A stretch of DNA of 64,000 bases from Sphingopyxis jiangsuensis. GTDB taxonomy: Bacteria > Pseudomonadota > Alphaproteobacteria > Sphingomonadales > Sphingomonadaceae. Below, in pieces: positions 43,886-51,806 of this stretch (positions are counted from its first letter, which is position 1; each line of letters opens with the position of its first letter). The translations under genes and the position numbers were made by a program. The notes under the pieces were generated by a model, which saw nothing but the letters and a program-made list of their open reading frames with translations, was not told the origin of the DNA and searched no databases. The DNA lies in contig NZ_JAERPO010000002.1 of NCBI RefSeq assembly GCF_016734905.1, forward strand, positions 949,524 through 1,013,523, in the 5' to 3' direction.

Positions 43886-44917
43886 TCAGCGCGCGCGCGC
43901 CGCCTGATGGGCAATGTCCGTCATGAGTTTGCGGAACAGGACCGCGCCTGCGGTTCCCGACGACTTCAGGGCACGCTCGCATTCGATCAGGCGGGTCATC
44001 AACCGCGCGACGCGGACCGAGTCCCAGATGTGGAGCTGCGCCGTCACCGCGTCGCGTTCCTTCCAGAACACGCCGCTGCTGCGCGCTGACACGACGGTTG
44101 CAGGATGCGCCCCGGCATCGACCTCGGCCCGCAGGCGCGCAAGCTGCATCGCGCGGATCGCGAGCGCGCGAATGATCCGGATTTCGGCAACGCCGACCGC
44201 CGCCGCGGTCGCCAGCATCTCGTGCAGCTCGCGCAGCTTGCCGCCAAGCGCGACATTGATGCACGCGCTGACGTCCTCCTCGTGCGTCGCGGCGCCAAGC
44301 GCGGCAATATCGGCGGCGGTCACCTGCCGTTGCCGGTCGGGTGCGGCATCGAGGTAGAGCGCGATCTTCTCGATCTCGCGGCGCATCAGCGCCTGATCGC
44401 CCGACACAAGGTCGACGAGCAGCTGCGCCTCTGCATTGGCAAGCCGCAATCCCTGCTCGGAAGCCGCCGCCATCGCTATGCCGACGAGCGCGCGGCGGTC
44501 GGGTTGGTAGCAGATGGCAGCGACCGCATGTGGTGCGGCTTCGACCAGCTTCACCAGTTTCGACTTGGCGGTGATCGCCGCGCCCGATGCGATGACGGGA
44601 TTGATTGCGGTCTCTGCCGCAAACAGTGCTTCGACTGCGGCAAGGCAATCATCGCCATTACCGGCGATCTCGAGACGGATCACACGGCTCGGCGAAAAGA
44701 GCGACATCGACGCGGCTTCGGCGGCGAGGAGCGACGGGTCCTGCGCAAGCTGCGTTCCGCTAAGGTCGAGCCGCTCGGCCTCCTTGCCCGCGAGTCCGAC
44801 AAGGTGCGCCGCGACCGCCGCCATCGTCGCGTCATCGGGACCGGTAAGCAAGGTCAGGCGGATATTCGGATCGAGCCGCGACTGGCGTTCGAGGTCGACG
44901 GGCTTGACGGACTTCAT
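43886..44917 (-). CDS. holA: DNA polymerase III, delta subunit
   Basis: This is the clamp-loader subunit that opens the beta sliding clamp. The protein has 343 residues, the family length. It has LLTGPDDATMAAVAAHLV and then SLLAAEAASMSLFSPSRVIRLEIAG, equivalent to the clamp-binding region. ISGDQAL-like LVDLVSGDQALMRREIEKIALYLD is a typical HolA signature, and the C-terminal collar helices contain ERALKSSGTAGAVLFRKLM. The ATG at 44917 lies 16 bp after the lptE stop. The order leuS-lptE-holA on the minus strand is the standard operon in alphaproteobacteria and many other Gram-negatives. Confidence 0.9.
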   Translation of the reverse strand: MKSVKPVDLERQSRLDPNIRLTLLTGPDDATMAAVAAHLVGLAGKEAERLDLSGTQLAQDPSLLAAEAASMSLFSPSRVIRLEIAGNGDDCLAAVEALFAAETAINPVIASGAAITAKSKLVKLVEAAPHAVAAICYQPDRRALVGIAMAAASEQGLRLANAEAQLLVDLVSGDQALMRREIEKIALYLDAAPDRQRQVTAADIAALGAATHEEDVSACINVALGGKLRELHEMLATAAAVGVAEIRIIRALAIRAMQLARLRAEVDAGAHPATVVSARSSGVFWKERDAVTAQLHIWDSVRVARLMTRLIECERALKSSGTAGAVLFRKLMTDIAHQAARAR

Positions 44918-44933
44918 CGTCGCGACGACCGGA

Positions 44934-45461
44934 TCACGAGGCGGGCGCTGCGGCCGGGCCTCCGCGCTGCGCATAGACCGCGAGCCGCGCAACGATCTGG
45001 TCGGCGATTCCCGAGGCGAGCCGTTCGAGCGCCGACGATTCGGCAGCGATCGTCGCATATTCGCTGCCGACCACGTCGATGCCGGCATCCTGCGCCGCCG
45101 TCGCGTCGAGCAGCACTTCGCCGGTTCCGGCGTCGACAAGCTGGTAGCGTGCGCGCAAGGTGCGCCGCTCGCGCGTCACGGCATCGTCGGCGCGCACGCC
45201 GAAACCGGTGATCGAATCCTCGAGCCGCACGTCGAGACGCAAGCGGCCGCCCGCACCCTGCCCTGCCTGCGTCGGCTGGAGCCGGTCGCGCAGCGCGTTG
45301 CGGACGAGCCATCCCGAATGCCCCTCGATCGGCGCGACATCGACATCGGCGAGCATCTGCGCGACCGCCCCCTTGCTCCCGCTGGCGTAAAGCGGGCGAA
45401 GGCCGCACCCGCCAAGGGCCAGCGCGGCGGCAACAATCGAGGCGGTGACAAGCTTATGCAT
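44934..45461 (-). CDS. lptE: LPS-assembly lipoprotein LptE
   Basis: LptE is the outer-membrane lipoprotein that plugs the LptD barrel for lipopolysaccharide export. The 175 residues start MHKLVTASIVAAALALGGCGLRPLY, with the lipobox LGGC and the family hallmark CGLRPLY. It continues with VAPIEGHSGWLVRNALRDRLQ and TRERRTLRARYQLVDAGTGEVLLDA. The ATG at 45461 is used (the longer frame adds only a TTG). Position between leuS and holA confirms the identity. Confidence 0.93.
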   Translation of the reverse strand: MHKLVTASIVAAALALGGCGLRPLYASGSKGAVAQMLADVDVAPIEGHSGWLVRNALRDRLQPTQAGQGAGGRLRLDVRLEDSITGFGVRADDAVTRERRTLRARYQLVDAGTGEVLLDATAAQDAGIDVVGSEYATIAAESSALERLASGIADQIVARLAVYAQRGGPAAAPAS

Positions 45462-45485
45462 CAAATACCCTCATGCCCCCTAACC

Positions 45486-45559
45486 CCGTTCGTGTCGAGC
45501 GAAGTCGAGACACGCTGGCGCTGCGCCAGACGCATCTCGACTTCGCTCGACACGAACGG
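45486..45559. repeat. Palindromic intergenic repeat with 25-bp perfect arms
   Basis: CCGTTCGTGTCGAGCGAAGT... (45486-45510) is the exact inverted complement of 45535-45559. The 24-nt loop contains a further small hairpin (CTGGCG/CGCCAG). The repeat lies between leuS and lptE, where it would fold in the shared mRNA. From memory, the core TTCGTGTCGAGCGAAGTCGA is frequent between genes in sphingomonad genomes; only one copy is seen here. Confidence 0.8.
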
Positions 45560-45590
45560 AATTGGGAAGGGTTTGTTCCCGGTCATCCGC

Positions 45591-48140
45591 TCAGGGAACG
45601 ATATTCACCAGTCGGTCGGGAACCACGATCACCTTCTTCGGCGCGGCCCCGCCGAGCAGTTCCGCGATGCGCGGGCGCGCCAGAGCGGCGGCTTCGGCGG
45701 CCTGCTTGTCGATGCCCTTGGCGAGCGTCATCGTGTCGCGCAGCTTACCCGCGACCTGAATCGCGATCGTCACCTCGTCGTCGACGAGCAGCGCGGGATC
45801 GGCAACGGGCCAGACGGCGTCGGCGACGAGTGCGCTCGTGCGCTGCGCCGCAGGGAGCGCGGCCCATGCCTCTTCGGCCAAGTGCGGCATCATCGGCGCG
45901 ACGAGCAGGATCAGCGTCCGGCACGCCTCGGCGCGGGTGGTCGAGGGTTTCGCCTTTTCGATCTCGTTCGCCAGCGCGTGGATCTTTGCCACCGCCTTGT
46001 TGAACCCGAGCGCCTCGATATCGGCGGCGACCCCGGCGATCGCCTGGTGGAGCTTGCGTGCAAGCGGTTTGTCCTCGCCACCGTCGCCGACATTCCCGGT
46101 CTCGCCGAACAGGCGCCACAGCCGCTGGACGAAACGCCACGCGCCCTCGATTCCCGCCTCGCTCCAAGGCAGGTCGCGCTCGGGCGGACTGTCGGAGAGC
46201 ATGAACCAGCGCGCCGCGTCGGCGCCATATTGGTCGAGGATCGCGTCGGGATCGACGACATTCTTCTTCGACTTCGACATCTTGATGACGCGGCCGATTT
46301 CGACCGGCGCACCATCGGCCTCGAGCGTCGCCCCGTCGGCGCCGCGCACCACCTCTTCGGGGGTGAAAAAGAGCGGCGGGAGGCCCTCGCCCTGCGGACG
46401 GCTGTAGGTTTCGTGCGTCACCATGCCCTGCGTAAACAGGCTCGCGAACGGCTCCTTGACGTCGACCATCCCGAGCTTGTTGAGCGCACGCGTCCAGAAG
46501 CGCGCGTAGAGCAGGTGCAGGATCGCATGCTCGATCCCGCCGATATATTGGTCGACGGGCAACCAGCGGCGGATGACCTCGGGATCGAAGGGCTTGTCCG
46601 AAGGCGCGCTGGCAAAGCGCAGGAAATACCAGCTCGAATCGACGAAGGTGTCGAGCGTATCGGTCTCGCGCACCGCATCGCCGCCGCACGACGGGCAGGC
46701 GACATGCTTCCACGTCGGATGGCGACCCAGCGGATTGCCGGGGACCGAGAAATCGGCGTCCTCGGGAAGCTCGACGGGAAGCTGGTCCTTGGGGACCGGA
46801 ACAAGACCGCATGCGGGGCAATGGATGAAGGGGATCGGCGTACCCCAATAGCGCTGGCGCGACACGCCCCAGTCGCGCAGCCGCCATACGGTCGTGCCCT
46901 TGCCCCAGCCTTCATGTTCGGCGCGCGCGATGACCGCGGCTTTCGCCTCGTCGATGTTCATGCCGTTCAGGAAATGGCTGTTCACAAGGCGGCCGGGACC
47001 GACATAGGCCTCGTCGCCCGCGAAGCGCTGTTCGGTCTCGTCGCCATCGGCGATGACGCGGTGGACGGGCAGTTCATATTTGCGCGCGAAGTCGAGGTCG
47101 CGCTGGTCGTGCGCCGGGCATCCGAAAATCGCGCCGGTGCCATAATCCATCAGCACATAGTTCACCACCCAGACGGGCAGATGCCAGTCGGGGTCAAGCG
47201 GATGTTCGACCGACAGCCCGGTGTCGAAGCCCATCTTATCGGCGGTTTCGAGCTGTTCGGCCGAGGTGCCCTGACGGCGACATTCGGCGATGAATTCGGC
47301 AAGGCGCGGCGAATCCTTCGCCAGCTTTTCGGCGAGCGGATGGTCGGGCGAAATCGCCGTGAAGCTCGCGCCGTACAGCGTGTCAGGACGCGTCGTAAAG
47401 ACGTCGAACCCCGGCTTTCCGCCGACGAGCTTGAACGAAAATTCGAGCCCCTGCGACTTGCCGATCCAGTTTTCCTGCATCAGCCGCACCTTGTCGGGCC
47501 ACTGGTCGAGTTCCTTCAGCCCTTCGAGCAACTCGTCGGCAAAGTCGGTGATCTTGAGAAACCACTGCGACAGTTTTTTCTTCTCGACGAGCGCGCCCGA
47601 GCGCCAGCCGCGACCGTCGATCACCTGCTCGTTCGCGAGAACGGTCATGTCGACAGGGTCCCAGTTGACGTAGCTTTCCTTGCGATAGACGAGGCCAGCG
47701 GCGTGAAGGTCGAGGAACAGCGCCTGTTCCTGTCCATAATAGTCGGCATCGCAGGTCGCGAGCTCGCGGCTCCAGTCGATCGCGAGGCCGAGGCGCCTCA
47801 GCTGCGCGCGCATCGCGTCGATATTGGCGCGCGTCCAGCCGCCGGGGTGGACGCCCTTTTCCATCGCGGCATTTTCGGCGGGCATGCCGAAGGCGTCCCA
47901 GCCCATCGGGTGAAGCACGTCGTGTCCGGTCATCCGCTTGAAGCGCGCGAGCACGTCGCCCATCGCATAGTTGCGGACATGCCCCATATGGATGCGCCCC
48001 GACGGATAGGGGAACATTTCGAGGATATAGGCCTTGGGCTTGCCGCCCGTATCGGGCGTGGCAAAGCTGTTCGCGGCATCCCATGCCGCCTGCCAGCGAG
48101 CATCGGCGGCGAGGGCGCTAAAGCGCGTTTCGCGGGTCAT
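45591..48140 (-). CDS. leuS: Leucyl-tRNA synthetase
   Basis: This class I aminoacyl-tRNA synthetase charges tRNA-Leu. The 849 residues include the HIGH-type motif [33 protein letters not shown] and the editing domain with [12 protein letters not shown]. Zinc-finger-like pairs appear in CPACG and CPSCGGDAV. The KMSKS motif is [16 protein letters not shown]. The ATG at 48140 starts [17 protein letters not shown]. It is the first gene of the leuS-lptE-holA operon, and a palindromic repeat separates it from lptE. Length and motifs are normal. Confidence 0.97.
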   Translation of the reverse strand: MTRETRFSALAADARWQAAWDAANSFATPDTGGKPKAYILEMFPYPSGRIHMGHVRNYAMGDVLARFKRMTGHDVLHPMGWDAFGMPAENAAMEKGVHPGGWTRANIDAMRAQLRRLGLAIDWSRELATCDADYYGQEQALFLDLHAAGLVYRKESYVNWDPVDMTVLANEQVIDGRGWRSGALVEKKKLSQWFLKITDFADELLEGLKELDQWPDKVRLMQENWIGKSQGLEFSFKLVGGKPGFDVFTTRPDTLYGASFTAISPDHPLAEKLAKDSPRLAEFIAECRRQGTSAEQLETADKMGFDTGLSVEHPLDPDWHLPVWVVNYVLMDYGTGAIFGCPAHDQRDLDFARKYELPVHRVIADGDETEQRFAGDEAYVGPGRLVNSHFLNGMNIDEAKAAVIARAEHEGWGKGTTVWRLRDWGVSRQRYWGTPIPFIHCPACGLVPVPKDQLPVELPEDADFSVPGNPLGRHPTWKHVACPSCGGDAVRETDTLDTFVDSSWYFLRFASAPSDKPFDPEVIRRWLPVDQYIGGIEHAILHLLYARFWTRALNKLGMVDVKEPFASLFTQGMVTHETYSRPQGEGLPPLFFTPEEVVRGADGATLEADGAPVEIGRVIKMSKSKKNVVDPDAILDQYGADAARWFMLSDSPPERDLPWSEAGIEGAWRFVQRLWRLFGETGNVGDGGEDKPLARKLHQAIAGVAADIEALGFNKAVAKIHALANEIEKAKPSTTRAEACRTLILLVAPMMPHLAEEAWAALPAAQRTSALVADAVWPVADPALLVDDEVTIAIQVAGKLRDTMTLAKGIDKQAAEAAALARPRIAELLGGAAPKKVIVVPDRLVNIVP

Positions 48141-48175
48141 GTGTCGGTTACCCCGTTGGTCTGACTTACATGATC

Positions 48176-48252
48176 GTCATCCCGGCGAAGGCCGGGATCT
48201 CGCCCGTGGATCATGACGCCGAGGTCGAGATCCCGGCCTTCGCCGGGATGAC
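48176..48252. repeat. Palindromic intergenic repeat with 27-bp perfect arms
   Basis: GTCATCCCGGCGAAGGCCGG... (48176-48202) is the exact inverted complement of 48226-48252, with a 23-nt loop. The repeat lies in the 123-bp gap between the DUF3576 gene and leuS. The unit 'CATCCCGGCGAAGGCCGGGATC' type is a familiar dispersed palindrome in alphaproteobacteria. Its sequence is unrelated to the repeat at 45486. Confidence 0.8.
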
Positions 48253-48263
48253 AGGAATGGAAA

Positions 48264-48725
48264 TTACCCCTCGATCGCGCTGCGGCGCAGGTCGCGGGCG
48301 CGGGTGAGGATGATTTCCTCGAGCTTTTGCACCGTTGCCGCCTGAACCGGCGCATCGACCCAGGCGCCGCCCTGCGCAACCTGGCGCGATGCGGCGACGC
48401 GGAGCGCGTCGGCGCGCAGATCCTGATCGAGGATCGACACCGTGACCTTCATCCGCTCGTTCGGGTTCGAGGGGTTCGCATACCAGTCGGTAATGATCAC
48501 CCCGCCCGAACTGTCGGCCTGGAGCAGCGGCATGAACGACAGCGCATCGAGCGAGGCGCGCCACAAATAGCTGTTCACGCCGATCGTCGTGACCTGCGAT
48601 GCAGCAAGGTCGGCGCGCGGACGTTCCCTGCCGCCGCACGCCGAAAGGCCGAGCGCGACGAGCCCGAGCAGCGCGAGCGCGGCCGGTCGGCGACTGCGCG
48701 AAGCAAGGACGGAAAGCTGGAACAT
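48264..48725 (-). CDS. DUF3576 lipoprotein
   Basis: The 153-residue protein has a lipoprotein signal (AALALLGLVALGLSAC). The DUF3576 core is GVNSYLWRASLDALSFMPLLQADSSGGVIITDWYANPSNPNERMKVTVSILDQDLRADALRVA. The family is restricted to alphaproteobacteria and is commonly found next to leuS, as here. Its function is unknown; an outer-membrane role is assumed from the lipid anchor and from its place next to lptE. The ATG at 48725 has AAGGTG upstream. Confidence 0.87.
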   Translation of the reverse strand: MFQLSVLASRSRRPAALALLGLVALGLSACGGRERPRADLAASQVTTIGVNSYLWRASLDALSFMPLLQADSSGGVIITDWYANPSNPNERMKVTVSILDQDLRADALRVAASRQVAQGGAWVDAPVQAATVQKLEEIILTRARDLRRSAIEG

Positions 48726-49010
48726 GCCGAAACACCTTATTCTGGGCACCGCCGGGCATCGAAAACGCGGCCGCGCATGCTGGATTTGTCAGCGTCTCTA
48801 TCGCCCTTGCCCGCATCGGGCAAGCACGGCAATTCGGCACGCGCCACCGTTCAGTTTCCAGTCATCGAATGCTTTCGCCTGCAACCAAACTGTGGTCATT
48901 GCGCAACAATTTCGGCAAAATAGGAATGCGGTACGGTTTATGGGGTGCGAATCACTGGAATTTTGGGTGCAAGCGGCCTATCTGGTGAGTCGTAGAGGAG
49001 TCGCAGAAAG

Positions 49011-49727
49011 ATGGCGCGTAGTTCGCGACATTATTGGAGAGGGAGCCTTGCCGTTCTGGCGGCGCTTTCGCTCGCCCTGCCCCCGGCGCTTGCGGCAATG
49101 TCGCGCGCCGAGCGGATTCTCGACACCCAGCTTTCCGAAACGCTGCTCGGCCAGTTTACGCCTGCGTCGGGCGACCCGCGGCTGATCGCCCAATATACCA
49201 AGATGTCGGCCGAGGCGCGCAGCGGCTTCCGCTTCACGCCCGCGATCACCGACGACAGTCGCAAGAATCGCGCAATCACCGTCGTGATCCGCGCACGCGA
49301 CGACGCATCGAGTGCCGCGCGTACTGCCGCGCTGGCGACGGGCCGCACCAAGGCGCCGGTCGCAATCACGCCGGTGACATATGATCTGGGCGCATCGGTC
49401 GGCTATGAGAAGTTCGCAACGCCTTCGCTGCCGCGCGGCGTCGATATCGCCAACCTGCCCGTCGCGCGCGCGCCCGAGCAGGCCGAAAAGAAATCGCGCT
49501 TTGCAACGCGCATGGTCAGCCGGTCAAGCGACCCGGCGGGTGCGACCGACCGCGTGACCGCGCCCGGCGAAGACCAGACCGTCGATGTCGTGAGCAGCTA
49601 TCGCCTGACCAAGAATATCGATGTCACCGCCGGCGTGCGCTATCGCCCGGGCGACCGCGTGGAGCCGCTGACCGATTCGCGCCGCGACAGTCAGGCGGTC
49701 TATGTCGGAACCGCGTTCCGCTTCTGA
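49011..49727 (+). CDS. Hypothetical exported protein, possible outer membrane protein
   Basis: The 238-residue protein has a clear signal peptide (GSLAVLAALSLALPPALA, cleavage near residue 29). The C-terminal 50 residues alternate polar and non-polar (SYRLTKNIDVTAGVRYRP and SQAVYVGTAFRF) and end in Phe, as outer-membrane barrel proteins do. A single barrel does not seem complete at this length. The central part is basic and probably disordered. AGAGGAG lies before the ATG at 49011. Its last 28 bp overlap the convergent gene ending at 49700. No family name is recognised. Confidence 0.65.
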   Translation: MARSSRHYWRGSLAVLAALSLALPPALAAMSRAERILDTQLSETLLGQFTPASGDPRLIAQYTKMSAEARSGFRFTPAITDDSRKNRAITVVIRARDDASSAARTAALATGRTKAPVAITPVTYDLGASVGYEKFATPSLPRGVDIANLPVARAPEQAEKKSRFATRMVSRSSDPAGATDRVTAPGEDQTVDVVSSYRLTKNIDVTAGVRYRPGDRVEPLTDSRRDSQAVYVGTAFRF

Positions 49728-50335
49728 CGCTTTTGGCGCGCGAGCGCCTTGTCCTCCCACGCCCCGATCGCTGCCCACGCCACGCGCATGCCTTGCGCAG
49801 CGACCTGCCGCTGCAGCCGCCGCGCACGCCCACGCGTCATTCCGCCGAGCGCAGCAGGGCCGGCACCGCTCGCCCGCGCGAGGCGTGCCCATTTGGCGGT
49901 ACCGAGCGCGGGCGCGCTGGGGTGCGAGCGGGTCGGATAAAGCGGCGAAACGAAAGCGAGCATCGCCCCCGCTCGCTGCGTCCGGCGCGCCTCCTTCCCA
50001 TCATGGACCGGCATCGAGACGATCAGGCCGTTGCGCCTGGCCTGCGCCGCGTGCCGTGCATCGCGCTGGCGCAAATGGACGCCGTCGGCTCCCCAGCGCC
50101 GTGCGGTTTCGGGGATTCCGGCGAGCAGCAATATATGTCCGCGCGCCCGCGCGATAGCAGCGAGCCGCCGCACAAGGCGCCAGCGTGCCCCTGGCACCAG
50201 CCTGTCGTGCCGCACAACGATGCCGCTCCCCGGTGGCAATGCAGCCGCGACGCGCTCGACCGGAAGCAACAGCCGCTCGTCGGTAAAAAACCACGCGACC
50301 GGAAGTGCGGCGGACAGGGGGTGGCGTCGAACCAT
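49700..50335 (-). CDS. Thiamine-phosphate-synthase-like protein (ThiE/TenI fold)
   Basis: This TIM-barrel protein of 211 residues is related to ThiE and TenI. It shows VAWFFTDERLLLPVERVAAALPPGSGIVVRHDRL and then GADGVHLRQRDARHAA, corresponding to the family GADGVHLGQ loop. HDGKEARRTQRAGAMLAFVSPLYPTRSHP corresponds to the flexible phosphate/substrate loop, and AALGGMTRGRARRL to the final phosphate-binding Gly motif. The usual Lys and Asp residues of true ThiE are partly replaced, so it may be a paralogue rather than the enzyme joining the thiazole and pyrimidine moieties. No other thi genes or TPP riboswitch are near. The C-terminal end overlaps its convergent neighbour by 28 bp. Confidence 0.75.
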   Translation of the reverse strand: MVRRHPLSAALPVAWFFTDERLLLPVERVAAALPPGSGIVVRHDRLVPGARWRLVRRLAAIARARGHILLLAGIPETARRWGADGVHLRQRDARHAAQARRNGLIVSMPVHDGKEARRTQRAGAMLAFVSPLYPTRSHPSAPALGTAKWARLARASGAGPAALGGMTRGRARRLQRQVAAQGMRVAWAAIGAWEDKALARQKRQKRNAVPT

Positions 50336-50394
50336 CACCCTTCCTATAGGCGCGTCGCGGGCGGGCGCAACGCGCGCTACTGACGGGACGAGAC

Positions 50395-51057
50395 ATGGAC
50401 GAAGCGACCGAAAGATTGGCGGATGTGCGTGCGACAATCGCCACCGCGGCAGCGCGCGCCAAGCGACGCGCCGATGATATCTGCCTGATTGCCGTATCGA
50501 AAACGCATGCCGCGGCGGCAATCCGGCCGTTGATCGCGGCGGGGCAGCGACATTTCGGCGAGAATCGCGTGCAGGAAGCGGCGGCCAAATGGCCCGAGCT
50601 GCGCGCAGAAGCCGCCGGACTCACGCTTCACCTGATCGGCCAGCTCCAGTCGAACAAGGCCGAGGATGCGGTGCAATTGTTCGACGCCATCCATTCGGTC
50701 GACCGCCCGTCACTCGTCGCCGCACTGGCCAAGGCGTGCGACAAGCTGGGCAAACGCCCGCAATTGTTCGTACAGGTCAATGTCGGCGACGAAGGACAAA
50801 AGGGCGGCTGTGCAGTCGCCGACCTTCCCGCGCTGCTCGCCGAAGCGCGCGCAGCGGGGCTGGAGATCGACGGGCTGATGGCGATCCCCCCCGCCGATGT
50901 CGAACCCGCTCCCTATTTCGCGCTGCTCGACGAACTTGCCGAGCGCCACAGCCTGCCGCTGCGATCGATGGGGATGAGCGGCGATTATGCGACGGCGGTG
51001 ATGCTGGGCGCGACGCATGTGCGCGTCGGAACCGCGCTGTTCGGTGCGCGCGGCTGA
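50395..51057 (+). CDS. YggS/PROSC family pyridoxal-phosphate homeostasis protein
   Basis: This cytoplasmic PLP-binding protein of 220 residues folds like the alanine racemase N-terminal barrel. PLP would be bound by Lys36 in LIAVSKTHAA. HFGENRVQEAAAKWPEL, LHLIGQLQSNKAEDAV and SMGMSGDYATAVMLGATHVRVGTALFG are family signatures. The family keeps free PLP and amino-acid pools in balance and has no known enzyme activity. The ATG at 50395 is used. It is divergent from the ThiE-like gene with about 59 bp between starts, an interesting pairing since both fold classes concern vitamin cofactors. Confidence 0.92.
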   Translation: MDEATERLADVRATIATAAARAKRRADDICLIAVSKTHAAAAIRPLIAAGQRHFGENRVQEAAAKWPELRAEAAGLTLHLIGQLQSNKAEDAVQLFDAIHSVDRPSLVAALAKACDKLGKRPQLFVQVNVGDEGQKGGCAVADLPALLAEARAAGLEIDGLMAIPPADVEPAPYFALLDELAERHSLPLRSMGMSGDYATAVMLGATHVRVGTALFGARG

Positions 51058-51061
51058 CGCG

Positions 51062-51344
51062 CTATTGATAGTCCACAGTCACCAAAATTCGCGCGCAATA
51101 GTCGCAGTCGTCGAGCGCGCCAACCGCGACGCGCCCCATGTCGAGCTGCGTTTCGACCTCGACGCGCAGCGGCGCGGATATTCTCGCCTGCGTCCGAGGT
51201 CCATCATGGTTAAGGCGCGGTAAAGCCGCCCGGCGCGAGAAGGGGGCGACGAGGCGCCGAGGCCCTTGCGGGGCGGTGGCCGCAGACCAATATTGGCGCG
51301 GTACAGGCGGCGCGCGCAGCGCTCCCGCCAACAGGAGTTTTCCC
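51062..51344. other. Region with an orphan coding-like frame on the minus strand
   Basis: Between the YggS gene and msrB no complete gene is evident. On the minus strand, a frame ending at 51062 reads [38 protein letters not shown] with strong GC bias at third positions, so its last 40 codons look genuine. No good start exists nearby: upstream it becomes Arg/Ala-rich shadow sequence, and an ATGATG at about 51203-51208 is in another frame. It could be the tail of a gene broken by a frameshift. Function unknown. Confidence 0.3.
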
Positions 51345-51752
51345 ATGACCGACCCCAAGACCGACCGCACGCTCGACCCGATGGCGCATTATGTGCTGCG
51401 CGAAGGCGGCACCGAGCGCGCTTTTACGGGCAAATATAGCGATCACAAGGATGACGGCGTCTATCGCTGCGCGGGCTGCGGCGCGCCGCTGTTCGACAGC
51501 CGGACCAAATATGACAGCGGCTCGGGCTGGCCGAGCTACACCGCCCCTGCCGACGACGCCGCGCTGACCGAGTTGACCGACACGAGCCATGGCATGGTCC
51601 GCACCGAAGTGCGCTGCGCGGCGTGCGAGGGGCATCTGGGCCATGTCTTCCCCGACGGCCCCGGTCCGAACGGCTTGCGCTATTGCATCAACAGCGCGGC
51701 GCTTGACTTCGCCGAACGCGGGAAGGATGACGCAGGAGCCGACAAGGACTGA
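51345..51752 (+). CDS. msrB: Peptide-methionine (R)-S-oxide reductase
   Basis: MsrB reduces the R form of methionine sulfoxide in oxidised proteins. The 135 residues contain two CxxC zinc pairs (C42/C45 in RCAGC and C91/C94 in [13 protein letters not shown]). The substrate motif SGSGWPSY and the catalytic RYCINSAAL (C114) are also present. The ATG at 51345 has ACAGGAG upstream. It precedes the PBP1A-type gene by about 54 bp and may be co-transcribed. Length is normal for a single-domain MsrB. Confidence 0.96.
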   Translation: MTDPKTDRTLDPMAHYVLREGGTERAFTGKYSDHKDDGVYRCAGCGAPLFDSRTKYDSGSGWPSYTAPADDAALTELTDTSHGMVRTEVRCAACEGHLGHVFPDGPGPNGLRYCINSAALDFAERGKDDAGADKD

Positions 51753-51806
51753 TTTTCGGGCCAAGGCACTTGCGTCACGGGCGCAGCGGAAAAAGGAACA
51801 GGCAGG

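Noticed and set aside
44514..48164. Plus-strand open frame of 1216 codons opposite holA, lptE and leuS
   Set aside because: It is a high-GC shadow. The minus strand encodes clear LeuS, LptE and HolA motifs throughout, and the plus frame gives low-complexity basic sequence.
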